Source: an uncultured Spirochaetaceae bacterium
Lineage (GTDB): Bacteria > Spirochaetota > Spirochaetia > Sphaerochaetales > Sphaerochaetaceae
Reading direction: 5' to 3'
Length of the DNA stretch: 64,000 bases
Assembly (NCBI GenBank): GCA_944392985.1
Contig: CALXYL010000003.1
Span: 52,303-116,302, forward strand
Part shown: positions 34,370-42,823 of the stretch, piece after piece
Layout: each line of letters begins with the position of its first letter
Numbering within the stretch: position 1 is the stretch's first letter
Position numbers and translations under genes: made by a program
Notes under the pieces: model-generated
What the model was told of the DNA's origin: nothing
Databases searched by the model: none
What the model saw: the letters and a program-made list of their open reading frames with translations, nothing else

Positions 34370-35848
34370 TCAGATCCTCTCGATTGCCGCGCTCATGCCA
34401 GCGGTCCAGATCGTCTCAAGGTATCCTGCGATCTTCTCCTCGAGTCCGGGAACGGCTGTGAGATCCTCTCCCCACCAGGATGTATCGGACAGGACGTTCT
34501 TTGCGATTGCCGCGGCCTTCTCGCCGACGTTGGAATACGATGCCGAATAGAGCGTGCGGAACTTCTCAAGCACTTCCGGGCTGTCCTGGATGAGATATGT
34601 CTCACCATTCCTCGATCCCTTGAGTGCAGTTCCCTCATACTCTGTTCCTTCATAGAAAGCAATCAGAGCGGCAAGGGAGAATGAGAGCACCGGCGGCAGC
34701 TTCCCTTCCTTCCTGAGAAATCCGAGAAGGGATGGCAGATCGCGGGTCTTGAACTTCGATACGCTGTTGAGCGAGATGGAAAGGAGGAGATGGACGATAT
34801 ATGGGTTCGCAAAGCGCTCCAGCACATCCCCTGCATATTCCTCAAGCTGCTTCCTGTCTCCATCCATGGACGGGATGATCTCCTCAAAAAGCCCTCTCTT
34901 CGCCATTGGGAACACGAGTGGGCTCTTGATGCATTCCTCTACAGTATTGAGTCCTGTGAGATATGCGGCAAGCACCATCATCGTGTGCGTTCCATTGAGG
35001 ATGCGTACCTTCCTTGTGCGGTAGAAGGACATGTCATCGGTCCATATGACATTGACTCCTGCCTTGTCGGTGGGAAGCTCGTCCTCATGTGTCTTTCCAT
35101 GGCATTCAATGACCCAGAGGAGGAAGATCTCCGCGCTGTCAAGGAGGTTGTCCTTGTACCCGAGATCGTTGCAGATCCTCTCTGCTTCCGCCCTCGGATA
35201 ACCCGGCACGATCCTGTCGACGAGGCTGTTGCAGAAGTCGCATGCTGTATCAAGCCACTCGAGGAATCCTTCCTCCAGCTTCCACTCCTCGGCGTACTGC
35301 CTGACGATCCTCTTGAGGTTGTCTCCGTTCTTGTCGATCAGCTCGCAGGGAATGGCGATGATTCCCTTGTCCGCGGCGCCGTTGAACGCCTTGTAGCGAT
35401 GATAGAGGAAAGCGCAGACCTTTCCAGGGTAGGATACCTGCGGCCTGTCGTCGAGCCTGTCTCCTTCATGGTAGGCGATTCCTGCCTCCGTCGTGTTGGA
35501 GATGATGAATCTGAGATCGGGATTCTCCGCCTGTGCAATGAATCTGTCATACTCCGTATAGGGATTGATGCATCCCCTTACGCTGGTGATGGTCCTGAAC
35601 TCCTCGACAGGCTTTCCGTTCTGTACTCCGCGCAGTACGGTCGTGTAGACACCGTTCTGTCCGTTGATCATCTCTCCCATGCCGTTCTTAAGCGGCTGGA
35701 CCATCATCACATCGCCGTTGAAGCCACCCTTCTCGTTGAGGATATCAACGATCCAGTCGACGAATGCGCGGAGGAAATTGCCCTCCCCGAACTGGAGTAT
35801 CCTGATAGGACGCTCTGCCTTGCTTACGGTTTCACTGACGTTCTTCAT
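34370..35848 (-). CDS. uxaB: Tagaturonate reductase (altronate oxidoreductase)
   Basis: 492 residues from the ATG at 35848 with AAAGGAGAAC upstream; a longer frame to 35914 covers the promoter region and is rejected. Mannitol dehydrogenase-like: ILQFGEGNFLRAFVDW, RGCINPYTEY, TTEAGI, RILNGTHT. Reduces tagaturonate to altronate with NADH. First gene of the uxaBAC-iclR operon, preceded by an operator candidate at 35934. Confidence 0.95.
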   Translation of the reverse strand: MKNVSETVSKAERPIRILQFGEGNFLRAFVDWIVDILNEKGGFNGDVMMVQPLKNGMGEMINGQNGVYTTVLRGVQNGKPVEEFRTITSVRGCINPYTEYDRFIAQAENPDLRFIISNTTEAGIAYHEGDRLDDRPQVSYPGKVCAFLYHRYKAFNGAADKGIIAIPCELIDKNGDNLKRIVRQYAEEWKLEEGFLEWLDTACDFCNSLVDRIVPGYPRAEAERICNDLGYKDNLLDSAEIFLLWVIECHGKTHEDELPTDKAGVNVIWTDDMSFYRTRKVRILNGTHTMMVLAAYLTGLNTVEECIKSPLVFPMAKRGLFEEIIPSMDGDRKQLEEYAGDVLERFANPYIVHLLLSISLNSVSKFKTRDLPSLLGFLRKEGKLPPVLSFSLAALIAFYEGTEYEGTALKGSRNGETYLIQDSPEVLEKFRTLYSASYSNVGEKAAAIAKNVLSDTSWWGEDLTAVPGLEEKIAGYLETIWTAGMSAAIERI

Positions 35849-35933
35849 GCACAGTTCTCCTTTTATGTATTCTGGATCCTTTTCCCATACAGACGGAGAA
35901 GAGGATTCCCCCATCCTCTCCTGAATGAAATCG

Positions 35934-35946
35934 GAACATGGTTTCA
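35934..35946. promoter_or_regulatory. KdgR/IclR-type operator candidate, uxaBAC-iclR
   Basis: GGAACATGGTTTC: both half-sites kept with one mismatch in the right arm, 13 bp as in the other two sites. It lies 86 bp before the uxaB ATG and 114 bp before the divergent regulator gene. No convincing -35/-10 was found for uxaB. Confidence 0.5.
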
Positions 35947-36047
35947 GTTTATCCGCAAATCAGGATATGTCAAATGGAATGGCTGGAAAAAGGCGTTCCT
36001 GAAGAACTCTTCAGGGGCGGTTTCTGGCTCTCGTTTCCTCTCTATGG

Positions 36048-36053
36048 TATCAT
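36048..36053 (+). promoter_or_regulatory. Extended -10 of hybrid regulator (leaderless)
   Basis: TGG-TATCAT, then GGCTGC and ATG at 36060. No Shine-Dalgarno site. Predicted transcription start is at the ATG. Confidence 0.55.
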
Positions 36054-36059
36054 GGCTGC

Positions 36060-39000
36060 ATGGGAAGGAAGACAGGGCTTCTGCTTGCGAATATCTATCA
36101 GGGATCAAGCCGCGCGTTCTGGCGGCATGCAGCCTCTGTCTCTTCCCGGCATCCTGATGATGCCCTGATCGTCCTTCCAGGCGGCAGGAGCCGCTTCCCG
36201 GGATCAAGCGAGTATCTTAGGAACAGCATCTACGATCTTGTGAACAGTTCTTCCCTTGACGGGGCTATCATCTGGTCCTCCTCCCTTACCGGGGCAGTGG
36301 ACAGCGAGAGCATCGCAAACCTTGTCAAAGGGTTTTCCGAGCATCTTCCTGTTGTTTCAATGTGCATGGATATCCCGGGTATTCCCAGCGTGGATTTCGA
36401 TGCATATGCGGGTATGTACAATGCCGTGATGCATTTTATCCATATCCACGGGGACAGCCGCATCGCGTTCCTGAGGGGGCCGGGAAACCACAAAAGCGCG
36501 GAGGAAAGGTTCCGAGCCTATCTCGATGCGCTCCGTGACAGCGGGATAGAGCCGGATGAACTGATCATCTCCTCTCCTCATCCCTGGGCGGATGGAGCCG
36601 CGGCGGCTGATGAGCTCCTTTCTGCGCGCAACCTCGTTCCTGGAAAGGATTTCACAGCCATCATAGCAGCTTCCGATCTCCTTCTCCTTGGAGCTGAGTC
36701 TGTGTTCAGGCGGAAGGGGCTTTCGATCCCTTATGATATCAGGGTATGCGGCTTCAACGACAATGAGGAGAACCAGATGCTGGATGCGGAGCTTACGACT
36801 GTCAGGCTTCCGATACGGAGGATATTCGAGACAGCATATTCCCTCATTTCGAGCATGGAGGATAACCCCGGAAGCGCAGAACCTTCCGTTGTGCTTCCAA
36901 CTGAGTTCATCATAAGGCGTTCCTGCGGCTGCAATGACAGCCTGGGAGGGACAGAGGAGGCGAGGAAGCGCATCAGGAGCTGGGAGGATCTCCTTGCATG
37001 GCTTGAGGGGATGCTGGATGATGAAGAGGCTTTTGCTGCCGCCCGGACGATGCTGGGCTATCTCTTTGGTTCCGATCCCGATCCTTCCGCGGCAGGGGCG
37101 GCTGTATCCGCGTATTTCTCAACAGGTGCAGAAGCTGATACCTTCCTGGAATCCATCCTGTGGGCTGAGGATATCCTTGGCATGAAGGAGAGGCAGCCTG
37201 GGCGGCGTGATTTCCTTCTTTCACGTATCGTTCATGGGAGCCGTCAGCTCTATGCAAGGGAACAGCAGCGCGTCATATCATCCTCCATGCTGCTTGATAC
37301 GTTCAAGACGAAGCTGATGGCCCAGCGTTCCTATGAAACGCTTCCATTCCTGATGCAGGATGCATTTCCCCAGCTTGGGATCACAGGGGCGTTCATAATG
37401 CTTTATGAGGACTTCCAGTATTCACAGCTGCTCGGAGGCTTCGATGGCAGCAGGCTCTATTCGGAGAGCCGGCGTTTTCCCCGTCGGTTCATGATCCCTG
37501 AATCCCTCTCTTCCTTTATAGAAAAAGGCACTTTCGTGGTTGAGCCTCTTTTCTATGAGAACCAGGAGCTGGGTTATCTTCTGCTCCGTACCGAATGGTG
37601 TGAAGGCCGTATCCTTGAGGATATAAGAACGACCATCTCCTCTGCGCTCAGGGGCATCAGCCTGACGGAAGTCGCACAGAAGGCTGCGGAAGCGGCAGAG
37701 GCGGGAGAGCGGAAGGCGGGGGCGTTCCTTGCCAATGTCTCGGAGACGCTCAGGGAATCAATTTCCTCCCTGTACCAGATGGTCAATGATGATGGAAGCC
37801 TATGCCGTGAGGCCATCAGTTCACAGCTGACGAAGGCAGAGCATATGCTGTCGCTTTCCATAGCGGAATACGGCGATCTGGATATGGATCAGCGCCTTGT
37901 CCCCCTTTCCTCCCTTGTCCCGCTTCTCAGAAAAGAAGGCATTGCTGTCGAGATTGCTGGAGAGATGCCATCCCTCTGGATGGATCCTGCTCTTATCGTG
38001 AAGATGCTTTCGATCATCTCCTCGTCGGAAGAAGGGAAGAAGGGGACTGTTTCCATCAGCCTCATTGGAAGCGGAGTGCTCTTCTCTGTCGAAACGGGTA
38101 TCTCTTCTTCGGCTTCTTCGGATCCATCGCTGCAGCTCGCTTCCAAGATCGCTGTGCTTCACTCGGGTACGCTCGATTTCGAGAATAGCCGCTTTTCGTT
38201 CGTTCTGCCTTATCCGACGATCTCCGGGCATCCTGCTTCCTCCCAATCAGAAGGTCCTGTTGTATGGTTTTCCGCTGCAGCTGTGCCTTCGTCGCTTTCA
38301 GGTCTTTCCCCTGTTGCTGTATCGGATGTATCAGAGCTGCTTCGCATGGATCCGCGGCCTTCGGCCATCGCATGGAGAAGAGGGGACAGATCCGGCTCTT
38401 CCGTGGTGAAGGCGGTTTCAAGCCATCGCTCCTTCCGGTCCATTCCCTTCATTGCCTTCGGAATAGAGGAGGAGGCAGTCTCTCTTTCCGTTGCACTCGA
38501 ATGCGACAGACCGGATTCCTCTTCCGCTGTCATCGCTTCTGTTCCCCGCCTTCATAAGCTGGTCGGGATCCTTTCTGATTTCGGCAGGATAGAAGATGGA
38601 TTGACACTGGATGGACTGCTGTCCCTTGAAGGGGAGATCAGGCTTGTGGTGCTCTCTTCCGCTTCCTTTTCCGATCTTGCGGCCCTGAGGCACTCGCGCC
38701 GCTTCGCATCCGTTCCCGTCCTGATCATCAGCGACAGCTTCCCGGAAAGCGCGATAGAGGCGATATCCGACGTGCCGAATGTACTAATCGCCAATACGTC
38801 CATTATTGATTCACCGGACTTCATTGCGCGTCTTGTTGCCGTACTTGGAGGCAGCGAGCTGCTTCCGCCGCTCACCGGAGCGCTCGTCAAGCGGGCCATC
38901 TCGTACATCAACCGCCATCTGCAGCAGCAGATATCGCGCTGGCAGCTTGCAGAGAGCGTGAGCATCAGCGAGGACTACCTTACGCGCATCTTCCGCCGCG

Positions 39001-39191
39001 AGATGGGAATCTCACCTTGGGATTACCTTACACGCTGCAGGGTCGGAACCGCTGCTTCCATTCTCCTCAGCACCGGAGCGCCTCTGTCAGAGGTCGCAGT
39101 TGCATCCGGCTTCCAGGATCAGGCCTATTTCTGCCGTGTATTCCGCAGGATCATGGGCTGCAGTCCCGGTCAGTACAGGCAGCGTAACTGA
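36060..39191 (+). CDS. Hybrid regulator: LacI-type sensor, degenerate kinase/receiver, AraC HTH
   Basis: 1043 residues, soluble. Residues ~1-288 are a LacI/GalR-type periplasmic-binding-fold domain without its HTH, ending in the typical RRSCGC. A GAF-like region follows (~395-540). At ~555-575 AFLANVSETLRES looks like a histidine-kinase dimerisation helix with the phospho-His replaced; the next region (DPALIVKML, ~640) resembles an ATPase domain lacking the N-box. Two receiver-like stretches without the Asp pocket lead to an AraC HTH pair (~940-1043, ISEDYLTRIFRREMGISPWDYL). Probably a one-component sugar sensor for the importer operon directly downstream. Confidence 0.85.
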   Translation: MGRKTGLLLANIYQGSSRAFWRHAASVSSRHPDDALIVLPGGRSRFPGSSEYLRNSIYDLVNSSSLDGAIIWSSSLTGAVDSESIANLVKGFSEHLPVVSMCMDIPGIPSVDFDAYAGMYNAVMHFIHIHGDSRIAFLRGPGNHKSAEERFRAYLDALRDSGIEPDELIISSPHPWADGAAAADELLSARNLVPGKDFTAIIAASDLLLLGAESVFRRKGLSIPYDIRVCGFNDNEENQMLDAELTTVRLPIRRIFETAYSLISSMEDNPGSAEPSVVLPTEFIIRRSCGCNDSLGGTEEARKRIRSWEDLLAWLEGMLDDEEAFAAARTMLGYLFGSDPDPSAAGAAVSAYFSTGAEADTFLESILWAEDILGMKERQPGRRDFLLSRIVHGSRQLYAREQQRVISSSMLLDTFKTKLMAQRSYETLPFLMQDAFPQLGITGAFIMLYEDFQYSQLLGGFDGSRLYSESRRFPRRFMIPESLSSFIEKGTFVVEPLFYENQELGYLLLRTEWCEGRILEDIRTTISSALRGISLTEVAQKAAEAAEAGERKAGAFLANVSETLRESISSLYQMVNDDGSLCREAISSQLTKAEHMLSLSIAEYGDLDMDQRLVPLSSLVPLLRKEGIAVEIAGEMPSLWMDPALIVKMLSIISSSEEGKKGTVSISLIGSGVLFSVETGISSSASSDPSLQLASKIAVLHSGTLDFENSRFSFVLPYPTISGHPASSQSEGPVVWFSAAAVPSSLSGLSPVAVSDVSELLRMDPRPSAIAWRRGDRSGSSVVKAVSSHRSFRSIPFIAFGIEEEAVSLSVALECDRPDSSSAVIASVPRLHKLVGILSDFGRIEDGLTLDGLLSLEGEIRLVVLSSASFSDLAALRHSRRFASVPVLIISDSFPESAIEAISDVPNVLIANTSIIDSPDFIARLVAVLGGSELLPPLTGALVKRAISYINRHLQQQISRWQLAESVSISEDYLTRIFRREMGISPWDYLTRCRVGTAASILLSTGAPLSEVAVASGFQDQAYFCRVFRRIMGCSPGQYRQRN

Positions 39192-39224
39192 TATTTCTGA
39201 TGTCTGAATTGTTCAATGACTGGT

Positions 39225-39254
39225 TTGGATTTTCTTGCATTATGCCTTTAGACT
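39225..39254 (+). promoter_or_regulatory. Promoter of the LplBCA-GH105 operon
   Basis: TTGGAT (39225-39230), 18-bp spacer, TAGACT (39249-39254), then GAGGAAGG as ribosome site. Confidence 0.5.
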
Positions 39255-39272
39255 TGAAAATACGAGGAAGGC

Positions 39273-40226
39273 ATGATGAAAGAACAGCAGTTAGCCAAAG
39301 CAGTCGAGAACAAAAGGAGAAGAAGCCGGCTGAGCCGTGAGATCGGCCGCCACCGCTCCATTTACCTTCTTGCACTGCTTCCGATGATCTATTACATCAT
39401 CTTCAAGTATGTCCCGATCTGGAATGCCCAGATTGCATTCAAGGATTTCCGTGCGGTACAGGGAGTTGTCGGATCCCCTTGGATAGGATTCGCGAATTTC
39501 AAGGAATTCTTCGATTCCTTCTTCTTCTGGTCGCTGATAAGGAATACCGTCATGTATTCCGTCGGCAAGCTGCTGATATCCCTTCCTCTTTCGATCATTC
39601 TCGCTATCGCGATCTATGAATGCACCAGACCGATACTCAGGAAGGTCGTGCAGACGCTGGCATACCTCCCGCACTTCCTTTCCTGGGTCATCATGTATGG
39701 TATCCTCCTTACGCTTCTCGCCCCCGGCGATGGTGTATTCAATGATATCGTGAAGCTCTTCGGAGGGACGCCGATCGATTTCCTCTCCAATACCAAGGCA
39801 TTCCCGTGGGTCGTTCTCTTCTCCGACGCATGGAAGGAGATGGGATGGTCCGCAATCATCTTCATCGCGGCGCTGATGGGTATTGATGTCTCCCTTTTCG
39901 AGGCCGCGATGGTTGAGGGGGCCAGCAGCTGGCAGAGGGTGAGATACATAACACTGCCATCGATCCTTCCTGTCATTGTCACAGTCCTCATCCTCAAGCT
40001 GGGGACGATCCTTGATGCGGGTTTCAACCAGATATTCATGCTCTATTCGCCTCAGGTCTACGCTGTCGCGGATATCATCGACACATGGGTCTATCGCCAG
40101 GGCCTTCTGGAATTCAAGTTCGGCCTTGCTACTGCAGTCGGTCTCTTCAAGGGAGTGTTCGGCATGTTCCTCGTCCTCTTCGCCAACTGGATATCGAAGA
40201 AGGCAACGGACAGCGCATTGTTCTGA
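39273..40226 (+). CDS. Carbohydrate ABC permease, LplB/YteP-like
   Basis: 317 residues, six membrane segments after a basic N-terminus. MIYYIIFKYVPIWNAQIAFKD, PWIGFANFKEFF, and the EAA loop (FEAAMVEGASSWQRVRYITLP) are typical of LplB/YtcP importers for complex polysaccharide fragments. GAGGAAGG precedes tandem ATGs. First gene of an operon permease-permease-binding protein-GH105. Confidence 0.93.
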   Translation: MMKEQQLAKAVENKRRRSRLSREIGRHRSIYLLALLPMIYYIIFKYVPIWNAQIAFKDFRAVQGVVGSPWIGFANFKEFFDSFFFWSLIRNTVMYSVGKLLISLPLSIILAIAIYECTRPILRKVVQTLAYLPHFLSWVIMYGILLTLLAPGDGVFNDIVKLFGGTPIDFLSNTKAFPWVVLFSDAWKEMGWSAIIFIAALMGIDVSLFEAAMVEGASSWQRVRYITLPSILPVIVTVLILKLGTILDAGFNQIFMLYSPQVYAVADIIDTWVYRQGLLEFKFGLATAVGLFKGVFGMFLVLFANWISKKATDSALF

Positions 40227-40236
40227 GGAGGGTGGA

Positions 40237-41160
40237 ATGAACGGAAACAAGACAAGGCATCTGAAACCGGAAATGCAGAACAAGAAGGTCAGGCTCTCAA
40301 GGGCGGATCATACATTCAATGTCGTGGTGAACGTATTCATGGTGATCATACTCATCGCCATTGTCCTGCCGCTTTGGTCAACGATCACGCTATCGTTCCG
40401 CCCGATCGATTTCGCTGGATCGAATCTTGACGGCATGTTCCTCCCGCCCTGGGACTGGTCAACAGCCGCCTATGAATCGCTGCTTGGGAACAATGGCTTC
40501 ATACTGGCGTTCTTCAACAGCTTCAAGATCCTCGTCGGAGGCGTGTTCTGCGCGCTTTTCCTGACGATCCCGATGGCGTACGTCCTATCTGTGCAGTCCC
40601 TGCCGGGCAGGAAGATCATCAACATGATCGTGATCATCCCGTATGTGTTCAATGTCGGAATGATTCCCGCATATCTCCTTGTGAAGGACATAGGGCTGCT
40701 GAATCACCTGCCTGCTGTATTCCTTCCTGGAGCGATCTCGACATACAACTGCATCATAATGAGGCAGTTCTTCGTCGGCATCCCCGGCGAGCTGAAGGAG
40801 TCCGCGAGGATCGATGGCTGCTCAGAGATGCAGGTCCTGTTCAGGATCGTCCTGCCTCTCTCAAAGGCTATCGTAATGACAATCGGCCTTTATTATGGCG
40901 TCTCATTCTGGAATGACTTCTTCAATGCGATGCTCTATCTCAACAACAGCTATCTCAATCCGCTTCCAATTCTTCTGAGGAACATCCTCATCGGAGCGGG
41001 AGTGAATGAGAATCTTGAGGTCAGCGCGTTTGCAAATGCTCCGATAAACGCGATAAAGGCAGCTTCTGTGTTCATGAGCGCAATACCGATGGTGATCGCG
41101 TATCCGTTCATCCAGAAGTATTTCACAAAAGGTACGCTTCTTGGCTCCGTGAAGGGCTGA
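40237..41160 (+). CDS. Carbohydrate ABC permease, LplC/YtcP-like
   Basis: 307 residues from the ATG at 40237, with GAGGAGGG upstream; a longer frame from 39976 runs through the previous gene and is rejected. PLWSTITLSFRPIDF, FNSFKILVGGVFCALF, EAA loop ELKESARIDGCSEMQVLFRIVLP, and C-terminal KYFTKGTLLGSVKG are typical of the second Lpl-type permease. Six membrane segments. Confidence 0.93.
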   Translation: MNGNKTRHLKPEMQNKKVRLSRADHTFNVVVNVFMVIILIAIVLPLWSTITLSFRPIDFAGSNLDGMFLPPWDWSTAAYESLLGNNGFILAFFNSFKILVGGVFCALFLTIPMAYVLSVQSLPGRKIINMIVIIPYVFNVGMIPAYLLVKDIGLLNHLPAVFLPGAISTYNCIIMRQFFVGIPGELKESARIDGCSEMQVLFRIVLPLSKAIVMTIGLYYGVSFWNDFFNAMLYLNNSYLNPLPILLRNILIGAGVNENLEVSAFANAPINAIKAASVFMSAIPMVIAYPFIQKYFTKGTLLGSVKG

Positions 41161-41183
41161 GATAGGATAGAAAAGGAGGAAAT

Positions 41184-42773
41184 ATGAAGAAATCACTGCG
41201 TTTTGCCGCTGTTCTTCTGCTTGCCGCTCTCATCGTAGCCCCGGCATTCGCCGCGGGTGGAGCTGAGACTTCCCGTCAGGCCGCAGGTACGCCTGAGGAT
41301 CCTGTAACGATCGAGCTCTGGTTCGGTGCTGCCATCACTGAAGCAGGCATGATTCCAGATGACTGGGTAGGCTATGATATCATCCGCAACGAGCTTGGCA
41401 TCGATCTCAAGCTGACGATGCTTCCTTCAAGTGAGTCTGACCAGGATCAGAAGATCCAGGCAGCAGGCGCAGGCAATGTCCTCCCGGACATCTTCATGGT
41501 GCGCCGCCCTGTTCTTGTCAACCTCGTCAACCAGGGACTCGTGGCACAGGTTGATGACTGCTTCGAGAAGATGCCGAACCGCACTGCGCTGATCTATGAT
41601 GCAGATGCGATCGGAAATGCTACGATCGATGGCCATGTCTATGGTTTCGCATCGCCGGGAGCGATTGTCAGGAATGAGGGTCTCCTTGTAAGGAAGGACT
41701 GGCTGGACAACCTCGGCCTTGATATCCCGACAACGACCGATGAGCTGATGGAGGTTCTCAGGGCTTTCACATTCAATGATCCCGATGGCAATGGCAAGAA
41801 TGATACCTATGGCTATGGTGCATTCATCGAGACAGACGCGAACCTCAAAGGATACCCGGGATCACGCCTCTGGCCGATCATGGGAGCTTTCGGAGTTGAA
41901 GGTCTCTGGTGCTTCGATGCGCCGAATGCCGGTCTCAATATCTATAAGCCTGAGTTCTTCGACTTCATGGTATTCCTCAAGAACATGTGCGATGAGGGAG
42001 TCATCGATCCGAACTGGCTTTCCTACAAGAAGGATGATTTCCGCGCAGCATGGAAGCAGGGAAGGTTCGGTGTCATGTATGAGCAGAACGCGGCTTATGC
42101 ATCCCAGGCAAACTATGCTCCATTCGATTCCATCTTCCCCGATGGCGAATGGGTGATCATCGATGCCATCACGGGACCGGAGGGACACGCTTCCATTGGT
42201 GCGTTCGATATGAACTACAGGATCTATGCGGTCTCCCAGAGAGCTGCCGATGCTGGCAAGCTGGACAAGATCTGCGAGCTGCTTGAATGGATGAGCTCCG
42301 ATGAAGGCTATTATCTCCTTGGCTGGGGACAGGAAGGCATCAACTACGTATTTGACGAGAATGGCGTTCCTGTTGCCGGTGACCTTGGCGATGCCGCTTT
42401 CACAGGTGCTGATGGACAGGTCTATACACAGCTGAGGAACATGGTATTCTATAACAGTGACGTCGAGCTCTCATCGCGCTATCCGACCTATATCTGCGAG
42501 GTCTCCGGCAAGGAGATGTCCGCACTGAGGGCGCTGCGCGAGATGCAGGGAATGAAGTGGACGAATGCCATTGGCTCCAGCACGCTTCCGACCCCGAGCG
42601 CTGATGTCCAGAGATACTATGACCAGAGCCTTGCAGAGTTCCTTTCCGGAGCAAAGGCCCTGACACAGGAGAACTGGGATGCATTCATCGAGCAGTTCAA
42701 TGCAGTCGGTGGTGCAGCATGGAATGAGGAAGGCGTCGCGGCACTTGAGGCAAGTGGCCTCATCCGCGAGTAA
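41184..42773 (+). CDS. Extracellular solute-binding protein family 1 (LplA/YtcQ-like)
   Basis: 529 residues. A Sec signal peptide ends near residue 24 (APAFA-AGGAE) with no lipobox Cys, so it is periplasmic rather than a lipoprotein. PVTIELWFGA, DIFMVRRPVLVNLV, LLVRKDWLDNLGLDIPTT and NDPDGNGKNDTYGYG (calcium-type loop) are typical of LplA-like proteins that bind pectin oligosaccharides. Strong AAAAGGAGGA ribosome site. Followed by a hairpin that may limit transcription of GH105. Confidence 0.93.
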   Translation: MKKSLRFAAVLLLAALIVAPAFAAGGAETSRQAAGTPEDPVTIELWFGAAITEAGMIPDDWVGYDIIRNELGIDLKLTMLPSSESDQDQKIQAAGAGNVLPDIFMVRRPVLVNLVNQGLVAQVDDCFEKMPNRTALIYDADAIGNATIDGHVYGFASPGAIVRNEGLLVRKDWLDNLGLDIPTTTDELMEVLRAFTFNDPDGNGKNDTYGYGAFIETDANLKGYPGSRLWPIMGAFGVEGLWCFDAPNAGLNIYKPEFFDFMVFLKNMCDEGVIDPNWLSYKKDDFRAAWKQGRFGVMYEQNAAYASQANYAPFDSIFPDGEWVIIDAITGPEGHASIGAFDMNYRIYAVSQRAADAGKLDKICELLEWMSSDEGYYLLGWGQEGINYVFDENGVPVAGDLGDAAFTGADGQVYTQLRNMVFYNSDVELSSRYPTYICEVSGKEMSALRALREMQGMKWTNAIGSSTLPTPSADVQRYYDQSLAEFLSGAKALTQENWDAFIEQFNAVGGAAWNEEGVAALEASGLIRE

Positions 42774-42780
42774 GCGATTG

Positions 42781-42810
42781 CGGCCGCCCTCCGGGGTGGC
42801 CGTTCTTTTT
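42781..42810 (+). terminator. Attenuator/terminator between binding protein and GH105
   Basis: CGGCCGCC ... GGTGGCCG (8 bp, one G-T) followed by TTCTTTTT. The GH105 ribosome site follows at once, so partial readthrough is likely. Confidence 0.75.
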
Positions 42811-42823
42811 CAGGAGGAATCAG

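Noticed and set aside
34790..36157. 455-codon open frame on the plus strand
   Set aside because: Antisense to uxaB and it runs over the intergenic region; uxaB has full family motifs and a Shine-Dalgarno site.
39291..40283. 330-codon open frame on the minus strand
   Set aside because: Antisense to the LplB-type permease; residue composition rich in Arg/Glu/Asp/His as expected for a shadow frame.
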